A DNA stretch of 64,000 bases from Micromonospora tarapacensis (GCF_019697375.1 NZ_JAHCDI010000004.1:2219324-2283323); one strand, 5' to 3'. Numbered from the stretch's first letter, positions 1-9,370 are shown. Numbers and translations are program-made. Notes: generated by a model from the sequence alone, not told the origin.

Positions 1-726
1 GACGTTGAACTGGGTGGCGTAGCCCTGGAGGCCGACGGCGAGGGTGCGGCTGTCCTCGTTGGTCAGCACGGAGGCGAAGAGCACCTCGCCCCAGGCGGTC
101 ATGAAGGCGTAGACGGTCACCGCGACCACGCCCGGCACGGCCGCCGGCAGCACCACCTGGAACAGGGTGCGCAGCGGGCCGGCGCCGTCGACCTGGGCGG
201 CCTCGTCGAGGCCGCGCGGGATGGAGTCGAAGTAGCCGACCAGCATCCAGATCGAGAACGGCAGCGAGAAGGTGAGGTAGGTGACGATCAGACCGGTGCG
301 GCTGGCGTAGAGCGCGATGCCGGTGGCGTTGCCGAGGTTGACGTAGATCAGGAACAGCGGCAGCAGGAACAGGATGCCGGGGAACATCTGGGTGGACAGC
401 ACGGTCACCGAGAAGATCTGCCGGCCACGGAACCGGTACCGGCTGACCGCGTACGCGGCGAAGATCGCCACGGCGACCGAGAAGACCGCCGCGACGCTGG
501 CCACCAGCAGACTGTTGAGCAGGTAACGGCCGAGCGGGACGGTGGACCACATGTCCACGAACGCCTGCAAGGTGGGACGCCGGGGCCACCAGGTGAAGGG
601 GCCCTGGACGTCCTGCAACGGTTTGATCGCCGAGCTGACCATCACGTAGAGCGGGACGAGGACGAAGCCGGTCAGCAGGGTCAGCACGATCCGGCGCGAC
701 CAGCGTTCGGCGGCGGTCTCACGCAT
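1..726 (-). CDS. Sugar ABC transporter permease, MalG/UgpE type (3' end off window)
   Basis: Inner-membrane permease of a carbohydrate ABC importer (binding-protein-dependent transport family 1). The visible N-terminal 242 residues begin METAAERW-like after an ATG at 726, carry several hydrophobic segments, and contain the cytoplasmic EAA loop (GYFDSIPRGLDEAAQVDGAG, encoded near 180-240) that docks on the MsmX/MalK-type ATPase. The ATG overlaps the stop of the upstream permease by 8 nt (ATGCGTGA), so translation is probably coupled. The C-terminus lies beyond base 1. No ATPase gene is visible; such actinobacterial systems often share one encoded elsewhere. The substrate cannot be read from the sequence. 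Confidence 0.9.
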   Translation of the reverse strand, partial: MRETAAERWSRRIVLTLLTGFVLVPLYVMVSSAIKPLQDVQGPFTWWPRRPTLQAFVDMWSTVPLGRYLLNSLLVASVAAVFSVAVAIFAAYAVSRYRFRGRQIFSVTVLSTQMFPGILFLLPLFLIYVNLGNATGIALYASRTGLIVTYLTFSLPFSIWMLVGYFDSIPRGLDEAAQVDGAGPLRTLFQVVLPAAVPGVVAVTVYAFMTAWGEVLFASVLTNEDSRTLAVGLQGYATQFNV

Positions 727-1705
727 CGTTCCTCCGTCGGTTGGTCAGCAGCAGGTATCCGGCGGTGACCACGAGCAGGAACAGCAGCAGCGCCACCGAC
801 ATCGCCGAGCCGGAGCCGAAGTCCCAGGTCTGGAATGAGCTGCGGTAGATGTGCAGCGAGATGAGGTCGGCCTCGGCCGGGGCGGAGCCGCCGAAGAGGA
901 CGTACGGGGTGTTGAAGTCGTTGAACGTCCAGAGGAACAGCACGAGCAGCAGGACCAGGTTCACCGGGCGCAGCATCGGCAGGGTCACCGAGCGCAGCCG
1001 CCGCCAGAACCCGGCGCCGTCCATCGCGGCGGCCTCGTAAAACTCGTCGGGGATGTTCTGCAGGCCGGCCATCACGCAGAGGAACGCGAACGGCCAGGTC
1101 CGCCAGATCGACACGACCAGCAGGGCGACGAAGCTGTTGTCGCCGATCAGCCAGAACGGCGGCTCGTCGAGCAGGTTGAGCTGGTCGACGAGGACGTGAT
1201 TGACCAGGCCGGTGTCGCGCTGGAAGAGGAAGGTCCAGGTGATGACGGCGGTGTAGACCGGCAGCGCGTACGGGGTGAGGAAGAGCGCGCGCAGCACGGC
1301 CCGGCCCCGGAACGGTCGTTGCAGCAGCACGGCGGCGGTGGTGCCGAGCACCCAGGACAGACCGACGGAGAGCACCGTGTAGACGACGGTGACCCGGAAC
1401 GAGCGCAGCAGGTCCGCGCCGGCCGCGGTGTTGACGTCCAGCACCACCCGGTAGTTGTCCAGACCCACGAACGGTGCGCCGGACCAGTCGCGAATGTGGA
1501 ACTGGGTCAGCTCCAGCAGGCTCATCCACGCCCCGACGAGCATCGGGATCACGTGGATCGCCAGCTCCAGCACGATGGCCGGAGCGAGCAGCAGGTACGG
1601 CAGCAGTGACCGGCGGGGCTGGCGGGCGGGCCGTCCGGCGGGTCTGCCGGCGGTGGCCGGTGGTGGGCCGGACGCGGTGCCGGCCAGCGGGGTGGTGGTT
1701 GCCAT
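719..1705 (-). CDS. Sugar ABC transporter permease, MalF/UgpA type
   Basis: 328-residue permease, the usual length for MalF/UgpA-like proteins without the long MalF periplasmic loop. A Pro/Arg-rich cytoplasmic start is followed by a first membrane segment (LLLAPAIVLELAIHVI) and five more. The EAA motif is DEFYEAAAMDGAGFWRRLRS, with the following LPML typical of the coupling helix. It is the middle gene of the SBP-MalF-MalG operon: 64 nt after the binding protein and overlapping the next permease by 8 nt. It pairs with that permease to form the channel. Confidence 0.93.
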   Translation of the reverse strand: MATTTPLAGTASGPPPATAGRPAGRPARQPRRSLLPYLLLAPAIVLELAIHVIPMLVGAWMSLLELTQFHIRDWSGAPFVGLDNYRVVLDVNTAAGADLLRSFRVTVVYTVLSVGLSWVLGTTAAVLLQRPFRGRAVLRALFLTPYALPVYTAVITWTFLFQRDTGLVNHVLVDQLNLLDEPPFWLIGDNSFVALLVVSIWRTWPFAFLCVMAGLQNIPDEFYEAAAMDGAGFWRRLRSVTLPMLRPVNLVLLLVLFLWTFNDFNTPYVLFGGSAPAEADLISLHIYRSSFQTWDFGSGSAMSVALLLFLLVVTAGYLLLTNRRRNDA

Positions 1706-1769
1706 TCAGGTCCCTTCGCGGGCTGGCCATGGGAGGGTCGGCGGACCTCCCACGGCCAGCGGTCCGTGG

Positions 1770-3065
1770 TCAGCGCATCTGCTGCTGGGCCCGGGTCAGC
1801 TTCTCCCGGACGCTGTCCTCGGTGACCGGCCTGCCGCTGGCCGCGTCGGCGAAGAGTTCCTTGATCGCGGTGCCGACCAGGGTCTCGAAGGTGCTCTCCT
1901 CGGGCACCTGCGGCAACGGCGCCGCGCTGGTGGCCAGGGTCTGCGCCAGGACCTTCTGCTCCTCGGCGGCGAAGGCGGGGTCGGCGGCGACGGTGCCGAC
2001 CGCCGGCAGCGAGCCGTACGTCTTGTTCAGCGTCACCTGCTCGGCGTCGCTGGTCATGAACCTGACGAACTCCAGCGCCCCGTCGAGGTTCCCGGTGTGC
2101 TTGAACACGGCCATGTTGATGCCGGCGACCATGCTGTTGACCTGCTTGCCGCCGGCCGGCGGGTTGGCCGGGAACGGCACCGGGGCCACCCCGTACCCGT
2201 CGGGCGCCATGCCCTGTGACTTCAGGTTGGCACCGGCGGCCTGCCAGAGCAGCATGGCGGCCTTGCCGTTGGCGAAGTCGGAGACCGACTGGTTCTGCGC
2301 GTACTCGGCGTTGCTCGGATTGACGATCTTGTCGACGGCCATCAGGTCGATGAAGCGCTTGACCGCGGCGACGTTCTGCGGTGTGTCGAAGGTCGGCTGG
2401 CCCGCGCTGTCGAACCAGTCGCCACCGTACTGCTGGCCGAAGGTGAAGGCGTGGTGGGCGTTCTCCGACGGGTTGGCGCCCTCGACGGCGAGGCCCCACT
2501 TGCCGTCACCGGTGAGCTTCCTGCCGACCTCGGCCATCTCCTCCCAGGTGGTCGGCGGGGCGGTGATGCCGGCGTCGGCGAAGGCCCGCTTGTTGTAGTA
2601 GAGGGCGTAGGCGAGGCTGTAGAGCGGCACGGCGGCCGGCGGCTTGTCAGCGGCGCCGGCGGCGGCGAGCGCGGCGGGGACGAACCGGTCCTTGCCGCCG
2701 ACCTTGTCGAGGGTGGCGTCGTCGAACTCGACAAGCGCGCCGGTGGCCTGCAACGAGGCCGACCAGGTGTTGCCGATGTTCACCACGTCCGGGCCCTGCC
2801 CGGTGGTGGCGGCGGCGAGGAGCCGGTTGAGCAGGTCCGACCAGGGCACGACCTCGACGTTGACCTTGATGCCGGTCTGTTGTTCGAACTTGTCCAGCTC
2901 GGGCTGGAGGATCTCCTTGTCGGCCTCCAGACTGGCGCCCTGGTTGCTGGCCCAGTAGGTGAGGGTCTTGCCGCCCTCGCCGGACTCGTCGCCGGCGCCG
3001 CAGGCGATGAGCGACGCGGCGGCCAGGACGGTCGCGGTGAGTATCGCGAGGTGTCGTCTCGACAC
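1770..3065 (-). CDS. Extracellular sugar-binding lipoprotein (SBP family 1)
   Basis: 431-residue solute-binding protein of the MalE/UgpB type, first gene of the importer operon. The N-terminus has a short basic region, a hydrophobic core and a lipobox (SLIAC, Cys22), so it should be a lipid-anchored protein on the outer face of the membrane. The mature part begins LTYWASNQGASLEADKE and keeps the family pattern of ELDKFEQQTGIKVNVEVVPW followed by a GKAAMLLWQAAG stretch. Its upstream region is shared with the divergent ROK regulator and contains a 16-bp palindrome, so it is probably controlled by that regulator. The ligand is unknown; di- or oligosaccharides are usual. Confidence 0.93.
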   Translation of the reverse strand: MSRRHLAILTATVLAAASLIACGAGDESGEGGKTLTYWASNQGASLEADKEILQPELDKFEQQTGIKVNVEVVPWSDLLNRLLAAATTGQGPDVVNIGNTWSASLQATGALVEFDDATLDKVGGKDRFVPAALAAAGAADKPPAAVPLYSLAYALYYNKRAFADAGITAPPTTWEEMAEVGRKLTGDGKWGLAVEGANPSENAHHAFTFGQQYGGDWFDSAGQPTFDTPQNVAAVKRFIDLMAVDKIVNPSNAEYAQNQSVSDFANGKAAMLLWQAAGANLKSQGMAPDGYGVAPVPFPANPPAGGKQVNSMVAGINMAVFKHTGNLDGALEFVRFMTSDAEQVTLNKTYGSLPAVGTVAADPAFAAEEQKVLAQTLATSAAPLPQVPEESTFETLVGTAIKELFADAASGRPVTEDSVREKLTRAQQQMR

Positions 3066-3127
3066 GGTCTGCCCTTTCGGTCTGGGGGTGGTGGTGCGGA
3101 TGACGGGGGAGTTACATCACGGCTTAA

Positions 3128-3143
3128 TTAATGTCGTCATTAA
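3128..3143. promoter_or_regulatory. Perfect palindrome between sugar SBP and ROK regulator (candidate operator)
   Basis: TTAATG-TCGT-CATTAA is a perfect 6-bp inverted repeat with a 4-nt centre inside a conspicuously AT-rich patch of the 152-bp divergent gap. It lies 63 bp upstream of the SBP start and 75 bp upstream of the ROK start. ROK repressors usually bind AT-rich palindromes in such divergent promoters. An additional TTAATTAA sits immediately to its left (3124-3131). Assignment to the adjacent regulator is inference. Confidence 0.6.
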
Positions 3144-3217
3144 AATGGTTCGGCACAGGGTCGTCAAGCACCGGGCCGTACAGTCGCCCCGGGGCGGCCG
3201 ACGGGATGAGGTGACAC

Positions 3218-4417
3218 GTGGAGCTGGCGCGGGCGACGAATCGCAGCGTCCGGTTGCGCAACCGGTCGGCCCTGCTGTCCAGAATCTTTCTCGACGGTCC
3301 GCTGACCCGGCAGGATCTGGTGCGCGGCACCGGGTTGAGCCAGCCGGCGGTGAGCAACGTGGTCGGCGACCTGATCGACGAGGGTCTGGTGATGGAGGCC
3401 GGCGCCGCCGAGTCCGACGGCGGGCGGCCGAGCATGATGCTGCGGGTCGCGCCACGGCACGCCGTCGTGGTCGGGGTGGACGTCGGCGAGACCCGGGTCC
3501 GCGTCGAGCTGTTCGACCTCGCGATGAGCGTGCTGGCCAGCGTGGAATACCCCCTGGAGGACGGCGGCACCGAGCCGGCGACGGTCGCCGGGCACGTGCT
3601 GGCCGGCATCGACCGGGTGCTGGCCGACGCCGGGGTCGGCCGGTCCGAGGTGCTGGGCGTCGGCATCGGCGTCTCCGGGGTGGTCGAGCAGGGCGCCCGA
3701 GCCGTGGTGGACGCGCAGACCCTCGGGTGGGACCGGGTGCCGCTGGAACGGCTGATCGCCGAGGGCACCGACCTGCCCCTGCACATCGACAATGGCGCCA
3801 AGACCCTCGGCCAGGCCGAGATGTGGTTCGGCGCCGGCCGGGGCGCCCGGCACGCGGTCTTCGCCCTGGTCGGCTCGGGTGTCGGAGCGGCCGTGGTGAC
3901 CAACGGCGTCACCTACCGGGGCGCCTCCAGCAGTGCCGGCGAGTGGGGCCACACCACCCTCGTGTACGGCGGGCGGCCCTGCCGGTGCGGCGCCCGGGGC
4001 TGCCTGGAGGCGTACGTCGGCGCCGAGGCGATCATCGATCGGTACCGCGAGGCCCGGCGCGGCCGGCCGGTGCCCGGTGACGACGAGGAGTCCCAGCTCG
4101 CCGGGCTGGTGGCGGCGGCCGACCGGTCGGAGACCGCCCGGCGGGTGCTGGACGAGACGGCCGGCTACCTGGGCGCCGGGGTGGCCAACCTGATCAACCT
4201 GTTCAACCCCGAACGGGTGGTGCTGGGCGGCTGGGCGGCGATGGCGTTGGGCGACCTGCTGCCGGCCGTCCGCGAGGCCGCCGGCCGCCAGGCGCTACGA
4301 CTGCCCTATGCGCAGGCGTCGATCGAGCTGTGCCGGCTGGGCGTGGACGCCGTGGCGCTAGGCGCGGCCACCCTGCCCATCGCCCGCCTGCTAGCCAACG
4401 GCGGCTCCCGCCGCTGA
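3218..4417 (+). CDS. ROK-family transcriptional regulator
   Basis: 399 residues, the standard size of NagC/XylR-like ROK regulators, started at a GTG preceded by a weak purine-rich site (GATGAGG). Residues about 15-60 form a winged helix (LTRQDLVRGTGLSQPAVSNVV). The remainder is the ROK sugar-kinase fold with a phosphate loop (VDVGETRVRVEL) and the zinc signature CRCGARGCLEAY. The first phosphate loop has Glu/Arg where active kinases have GGT, which favours a regulatory over a catalytic role. It is divergent from the sugar importer and most likely senses the imported sugar or its phosphate. Confidence 0.9.
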   Translation: MELARATNRSVRLRNRSALLSRIFLDGPLTRQDLVRGTGLSQPAVSNVVGDLIDEGLVMEAGAAESDGGRPSMMLRVAPRHAVVVGVDVGETRVRVELFDLAMSVLASVEYPLEDGGTEPATVAGHVLAGIDRVLADAGVGRSEVLGVGIGVSGVVEQGARAVVDAQTLGWDRVPLERLIAEGTDLPLHIDNGAKTLGQAEMWFGAGRGARHAVFALVGSGVGAAVVTNGVTYRGASSSAGEWGHTTLVYGGRPCRCGARGCLEAYVGAEAIIDRYREARRGRPVPGDDEESQLAGLVAAADRSETARRVLDETAGYLGAGVANLINLFNPERVVLGGWAAMALGDLLPAVREAAGRQALRLPYAQASIELCRLGVDAVALGAATLPIARLLANGGSRR

Positions 4418-4492
4418 CGCCACCCACGCCAAGCTCAGCACCGACCGTCACCCTGAGCAACAACACATCCCACCCGTCCCCCACTCCTCCGT

Positions 4493-4618
4493 CCCTTTGC
4501 TCTGCTTCAACCGACGCAACAGTTACGGTCTGTACCGACAGTCGGACGGTGATCAACGCCGCCCCATCACTCCGCCGCTGGTCATGGGCTATTGCGTGGG
4601 TTGAAGCAGAGCAAAGGG
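4493..4618. repeat. 27-bp inverted repeat flanking 72 bp
   Basis: The left arm is 4493-4519 and the right arm 4592-4618. The arms are reverse complements at 26 of 27 positions, with the only mismatch at 4598. The shared core is CCCTTTGCTCTGCTTCAACC. The intervening 72 bp has no ORF of note. The element occupies the 440-bp gap after the ROK gene and before the discoidin protein gene. It could be a long stem-loop acting as terminator or mRNA element, or a small non-coding mobile repeat. The rest of the gap (4418-4857) shows no gene. Confidence 0.75.
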
Positions 4619-4857
4619 GGCGAAGGGGAGTTGGGTGGGGGAGGCATCGCCGTCACGGGAAGTAATCGCCACCGTGAGTACCGCGCTGACAGATGTAGAT
4701 CGATGCCTTGACGGCAGCGCAACATCGCCGCAACACTCTTCCGCAAGCGCTCCCCCCACGGCGGTGCCAACCCGGCGGCATCACCGCACGGCAGCGCGAT
4801 CAGTCCCGCCTCCCCGTCGCGCCCGTCGTCAGCAGCTCCCGACCGACAGGCGACGTC

Positions 4858-7128
4858 ATGACACCTCCCGCACCGCTCGTACCAGCCCCGCCAGCACCAG
4901 CCCCGCCAGCACCAGCCCCGCCAGCACCAGCCCCGCCAGGCCGCCCCCGGCCGGCCGCTCGGAGTCTGCTCGTCGGGCTCGCGGTGGCCCTGGTGGCCGC
5001 CCTGGTCCCGACCATCGGGGTGGCCCCGGCGCAGGCCGCGCCGGTGCTGCTCTCGCAGGGCCGGCCGGCCACCGCCTCCAGCATCGAGGGTGGCGCCTTC
5101 CCTGCGTCCGCGGCCGTCGACGGCAACACCGGCACCCGCTGGTCCAGCGCCTTCAGCGACCCGCAGTGGCTCCGGGTCGACCTCGGCACCCGGGCCAGCA
5201 TCACCCAGGTCACCCTGATCTGGGAGGCCGCGTACGCCCGGGCCTTCCAGATCCAGGCCTCCGACGACGGCAATTCCTGGACCACCGTCCACAGCACCGC
5301 CAGCGGTACCGGCGGCACCCAGACCCTGACCGTCACCGGCGCCGGCCGGTACGTACGGATGTACGGCACCCAGCGCGCCACCGGGTACGGCTACTCGCTG
5401 TGGGAGTTCCAGGTCTTCGGCGAGACCGGCGACGGTACCGGCGACCCGGTCGAGCCGACCGACCCGCGCAACCCGAACTTCGGCCCGAACACCTACGTGT
5501 TCGACCCGGCCACCCCGACCGCCACCATTCAGAACCGGCTGAACACCATTTTCAGCCAACAGGAGACCAACCAGTTCGGCGCCCAGCGCTACGCCGTGCT
5601 GTTCAAGCCGGGCAACTACACCGCCGACGTCAACCTCGGCTTCTTCACCCAGGTCGCCGGCCTCGGCATGTCACCGGACGACGTGAACCTCACCGGCCAC
5701 GTCCGCGCCGAGGCGGCGTGGTTCGGCGGCAACGCCACCCAGAACTTCTGGCGGGCCGCGGAGAACCTGTCGGTGACCCTGCCCGCCGGGGTCGCCGTCG
5801 AGCGCTGGGCGGTGTCGCAGGCGGCGCCGTACCGGCGGATGCATCTGCGCGGAGCGCAGAACCAGATCCAGCTCTGGGACGGTTACACCGGCTGGGCCAG
5901 CGGCGGGCTGATGGCCGACACCCGCATCGACGGCCTGGTGGTCTCCGGCTCGCAGCAGCAGTGGTACTCACGCAACAGCGAGTTCGGCAACGGCTGGACC
6001 GGCTCGGTGTGGAACATGGTCTTCCAGGGAGTGGCCGGCGCTCCGACGCCGAACTTCCCCAACCCGTCGCACACCGTCATCCCGACCACCCCGGTGGTCC
6101 GGGAGAAGCCCTTCCTCTACGTCGACGGTACCGGCACGTACCGCGTCTTCGTGCCGGCACTGCGCACCAACTCCTCCGGCACCAGCTGGCACAACAAGAC
6201 TCCGGCCGGCTCATCCATCTCGCTGGCCGACTTCTTCATCGTCCGGCCGGGCACCTCGGCCGCCACCATCAACAACGCGCTCGCCCAGGGTCGGCACCTG
6301 CTGTTCGCCCCCGGCGTGCACCGGATCACCGAACCGATCCAGGTCAACCGGGCCAACACGGTCGTCCTCGGCCTCGGCCTGGCCACCATCCAGACCGACA
6401 ACGGCACCGTCGGCATGCGGGTCGCCGACGTGGACGGGGTCAAGGTCGCCGGCATCATGTTCGAGGCCGGCGCCACCAGCTCCCCGGTGCTGATGGAGGT
6501 CGGGCCGGCCGGCTCCTCGGCCAGCCACGCCGCCAACCCCACCTCGCTGCACGACGTCTTCTTCCGCATCGGCGGACCGGGCGTCGGGCGAGCCACCACC
6601 AGCCTGGTGGTCAACAGCGACAACGTGATCGGCGACCACATGTGGCTGTGGCGGGCCGACCACGGTGACGGTGTCGGATGGACGGTCAACACCGCCGACA
6701 CCGGGCTGATCGTCAACGGCGACAACGTCACCATGTACGGCCTCTTCGTCGAGCACTACCAGAAGTACCAGACCATCTGGAACGGCAACGGCGGGCGGAC
6801 CTACTTCTACCAGAACGAACTGCCCTACGACCCGCCGAACCAGGCGGCCTGGATGAACGGCTCCACCCGGGGCTACGCGGCGTACAAGGTCGCCGACTCG
6901 GTGACCAGCCACCAGGCGTGGGGGTTGGGCAGCTACGCCTACTTCAATGTCGACCCGTCGGTGGTCGCCGAACGCTCCTTCGAAGTGCCGAACAATCCGA
7001 ACGTGCGGTTCACCAACATGGTGACCGTCTCCCTCGGCGGGGTCGGCACGATCAACCGAATGATCAACAACACCGGCAACACGGTCAACGCCGCCAACCA
7101 GGTGTCGTACCTGACCACGTACCCGTAG
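4858..7128 (+). CDS. Secreted discoidin-domain beta-helix protein, probable polysaccharide-active enzyme
   Basis: 756 residues from an ATG at 4858. This start is chosen because it leaves a signal peptide (RSLLVGLAVALVAALVP to APAQAA) after a peculiar Pro/Ala repeat; an upstream TTG at 4708 would add an unlikely 50-residue leader. Residues about 65-190 are an F5/8-type C (discoidin/CBM32-like) domain (PATASSIEG, GTRWSSAFSDPQWLRVDLG, GYGYSLWEFQVFGE). The rest resembles a conserved actinobacterial right-handed beta-helix family (YAVLFKPGNYTADV, AENLSVTLP, DHMWLWRADHGDGVGWT) that is loosely like pectate lyase/GH55 folds. No catalytic assignment can be defended from sequence alone. Some databases label relatives 'adenylyl cyclase', which the sequence does not support. 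Confidence 0.8.
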   Translation: MTPPAPLVPAPPAPAPPAPAPPAPAPPGRPRPAARSLLVGLAVALVAALVPTIGVAPAQAAPVLLSQGRPATASSIEGGAFPASAAVDGNTGTRWSSAFSDPQWLRVDLGTRASITQVTLIWEAAYARAFQIQASDDGNSWTTVHSTASGTGGTQTLTVTGAGRYVRMYGTQRATGYGYSLWEFQVFGETGDGTGDPVEPTDPRNPNFGPNTYVFDPATPTATIQNRLNTIFSQQETNQFGAQRYAVLFKPGNYTADVNLGFFTQVAGLGMSPDDVNLTGHVRAEAAWFGGNATQNFWRAAENLSVTLPAGVAVERWAVSQAAPYRRMHLRGAQNQIQLWDGYTGWASGGLMADTRIDGLVVSGSQQQWYSRNSEFGNGWTGSVWNMVFQGVAGAPTPNFPNPSHTVIPTTPVVREKPFLYVDGTGTYRVFVPALRTNSSGTSWHNKTPAGSSISLADFFIVRPGTSAATINNALAQGRHLLFAPGVHRITEPIQVNRANTVVLGLGLATIQTDNGTVGMRVADVDGVKVAGIMFEAGATSSPVLMEVGPAGSSASHAANPTSLHDVFFRIGGPGVGRATTSLVVNSDNVIGDHMWLWRADHGDGVGWTVNTADTGLIVNGDNVTMYGLFVEHYQKYQTIWNGNGGRTYFYQNELPYDPPNQAAWMNGSTRGYAAYKVADSVTSHQAWGLGSYAYFNVDPSVVAERSFEVPNNPNVRFTNMVTVSLGGVGTINRMINNTGNTVNAANQVSYLTTYP
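4881..4935 (+). repeat. 15-bp tandem repeat encoding PAPPA units
   Basis: CCAGCACCAGCCCCG is repeated three times exactly (4891-4935) after a partial copy at 4881-4890. It encodes repeated Pro-Ala-Pro residues at the extreme N-terminus of the secreted beta-helix protein, before its signal-peptide core. Such repeats can change copy number by slippage without changing frame. Confidence 0.85.
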
Positions 7129-7139
7129 GCCGGATCGTG

Positions 7140-7174
7140 GGCGGGCCCGGCCGGCGTCACCGGCCGGGCCCGCC
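7140..7174. terminator. Bidirectional intrinsic terminator-like hairpin
   Basis: A perfect 15-bp stem (GGCGGGCCCGGCCGG with its complement) closes a 5-nt loop (CGTCA) in the 47-bp gap between two convergent genes. There is no U-tract, as is usual in high-GC actinobacteria. It can serve both the secreted protein gene and the MOSC gene. Confidence 0.8.
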
Positions 7175-7175
7175 G

Positions 7176-7670
7176 TCAGGTCTGTCGCCGCCCCGGCCCG
7201 GCCTCGATCATCGCGTCGACCGCACCGACCCGCAGGATGCCGTCGGTCACCGGCGTGCAACGGATCCCACCGCGTCCGCGCAGTCCGCGCCACGCTCCGG
7301 GGCCGATGGTCACGTCCATCCAGGCGCAGGGGTGCGCCGCCTGGTTCACCCGCAGCCGCACCGGGCCCTGCCCCGAGTCCAGCACCAGCACCGACCCGAT
7401 CAGCTCGTCCACGGCGATGCCGCTGGTCATGATGTTGCGTCGGACCTGCGCCAGGCCGGCCCCCGGCGGCAGTGACTCCGCCGCGACCACGGTCACGCTC
7501 GCCGCGCGGTGCGCTGCCTTGCCGAAGTACCGGTCACCCACGATGCCCAGTTCCGCCCGGATCTCGATCTCGTCCACCAGCTCGCCGGCCGGAGCGGGCA
7601 CCGGCCCGTCCGCCGGCCGACCCACGAAGCGGTGCGCCGGCGAGGCCAGCAGCTGGACGATTTCCGGCAT
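7176..7670 (-). CDS. MOSC-domain protein
   Basis: 164-residue stand-alone MOSC (molybdenum cofactor sulfurase C-terminal) protein. The conserved core is visible: GIVGDRYFGK near residue 43, RNIMTSGIAVDELIG near 85, and the cysteine motif HPCAWMDVTIGPGAWRGLRGRGG. MOSC proteins use that cysteine for sulfur carriage or bind molybdopterin in metal-sulfur chemistry. The specific partner enzyme is not nearby. It is monocistronic and convergent with the secreted beta-helix protein. It could alternatively be an uncharacterised sulfur-transfer protein unrelated to Mo enzymes. Confidence 0.88.
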   Translation of the reverse strand: MPEIVQLLASPAHRFVGRPADGPVPAPAGELVDEIEIRAELGIVGDRYFGKAAHRAASVTVVAAESLPPGAGLAQVRRNIMTSGIAVDELIGSVLVLDSGQGPVRLRVNQAAHPCAWMDVTIGPGAWRGLRGRGGIRCTPVTDGILRVGAVDAMIEAGPGRRQT

Positions 7671-7799
7671 GGCGACACTGTACGACCGGCGCCCGGCCCT
7701 CCACCGTGCGAACCGGTGGTATCCAGAGCCGGTCGGCGGGCCGGCCCGCCGGCGCCCCGGCCCGATGCGGGCGTGGGGGGCGCCGGCGAGCCGGTCAGC

Positions 7800-9174
7800 T
7801 CAGGCGCAGGAGACTCCGTTCAGGGTGAACGAGGTGGGTGGCGGGTTGCTGCCGTTGTGCGTTGCCTGCAGGCCGAAATTGACGCTCTGGTTGGCCGGGA
7901 TGGTGGCGTTCCAGGCGGCGTTGCGCGCGGTCACCTGGTTGCCGCTCTGGCTCACCGTGGCGTTCCAGCCGTTGGTCACCTGCTGGCTGCCGGGCCAGGA
8001 CCACTGCACCGTCCAGCCGTTGATCGTGCTGCTGCTGGTGTTGGTGACAATGAGGTTGGCGACCAGGCCGTTGTTCCATGAGTCGACCGTGTACTGCACC
8101 CGGCACGACGTCGAGCCGGGCGGCGGCGTCGTCGGCGGCGGGGTGGTCGGCGGCGGCGTCGTCGGCGGTGGAGTGGTGGGGGCGGGGTGGTCGGCGGCGG
8201 AGTGGTCGGCGGCGGGGTGGTGGGGGCGGCGTCTGGCTGCCGGTCAGGCCGAAGAACTCGATCGCCACCCGGGCCATGCCGGCCGACGGAAGGCTGTGCC
8301 CGGCGCCCTGGATGCTGTACGCCTCGACGCGCACCGTGCCGGACGAGTCGGCGTAGCGGCGCCGGTTCCAGTTGGCCTGCGGGGTGTCCGTCGACGTGGG
8401 CGTCTGGCTCAGCCCGGCCACGTTCGTCCACTGCTCGACCCCCTCCTGGAGGAGCTGGAAGGGAATGAGGTTGTCGTTGGTGCCGTGCCAGACCTGCACC
8501 CGGGGTCGGGCGCCGTTGTAGCCGGGGTACGCCTGCCGGACGGCGTCGCCCCACTGCTGCGGGGTACGGTCCATCCGCCCGTTCACGCACTGGCTGTTGG
8601 TCGGCGGGAAGTCGGCCGCGTTGGCGAAGCAGGTGAACGGCACGCCCATGAACGCCGCGCCGGCCTTGTACACGTCCGGGTAGAGCGCCATCAGCGCCTG
8701 GGTCATCATCCCGCCGGACGAGCTGCCGGTGGCGTACACCCGCTGCGGGTCACCGCCGTGCTGGCGCTGCGCGTAGCCGACCATCGACATGATCGAAACC
8801 GGGTCGCTGCCGCCGTCGCGGCGCTTGGACGCCGCCGACCACACGTCGAAGCAGTTGCCGAAGCCGGCCTGCTGGGTAGCGGTGGGATAGATGACGATGT
8901 AACCGTACTGGTCGGCGAGTCTGGCGAACTCACTGCCCGAGTGGAACCCCGGGCCGGATCCGCCGCAGCCGTGCATGGCCACCACGATCGCCGGGTTCGC
9001 CGGTCGGGCGTCCGGCACGTAGATGTGCATCCGCATGTTGCCGGGGTTGTTGCCGAAGTTCGTCACCTCGACCAACGACGCGGCCGAGGCCGGCGTCGGG
9101 GCCACGGCGACGCCGGCCACGGCGAGAAGGAATGCGGCAGCTAGGCAAGCCAGCGCCGCTCTGGTTCGGGTCAC
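7800..9174 (-). CDS. Secreted PHB-depolymerase/CE1-type esterase with CBM2, linker frameshifted
   Basis: GTG start at 9174 and a signal peptide ending TPASA-A. The catalytic domain (about residues 33-310) has the esterase pattern: oxyanion MHGCGGSGPG, nucleophile elbow GSSSGG (about residue 150), late His GAGHSLPS. This is like feruloyl or acetylxylan esterases (CE1). A Thr/Pro linker and a C-terminal cellulose-binding CBM2 (VQYTVDSWNNGLVANL to NGVSCA) follow, but in another frame. Catalytic frame, first half of linker and CBM2 lie in three different frames. Adding one G/C at each of two identical 5-nt runs (8178-8182 and 8222-8226) restores one continuous protein. As deposited, the catalytic frame reads through to 7795 without the CBM. 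Confidence 0.82.
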
Positions 9175-9370
9175 GTCTACCTCCGAGATAGGGAAGGTGC
9201 TGCCCTAACGGAAACGTCTCCGTGCACCTCGCCTTGCCAACGGCACATTTCGCACCAAATCTGCGGCTCCTACGCAACTTGATTATGAACTCCTACTGTT
9301 GAGATTTACAACGTGTGCACAGTCATCGATAGTTTCGGTCGATGTGGGACAGCCGGAGCGCAGGACGCCA

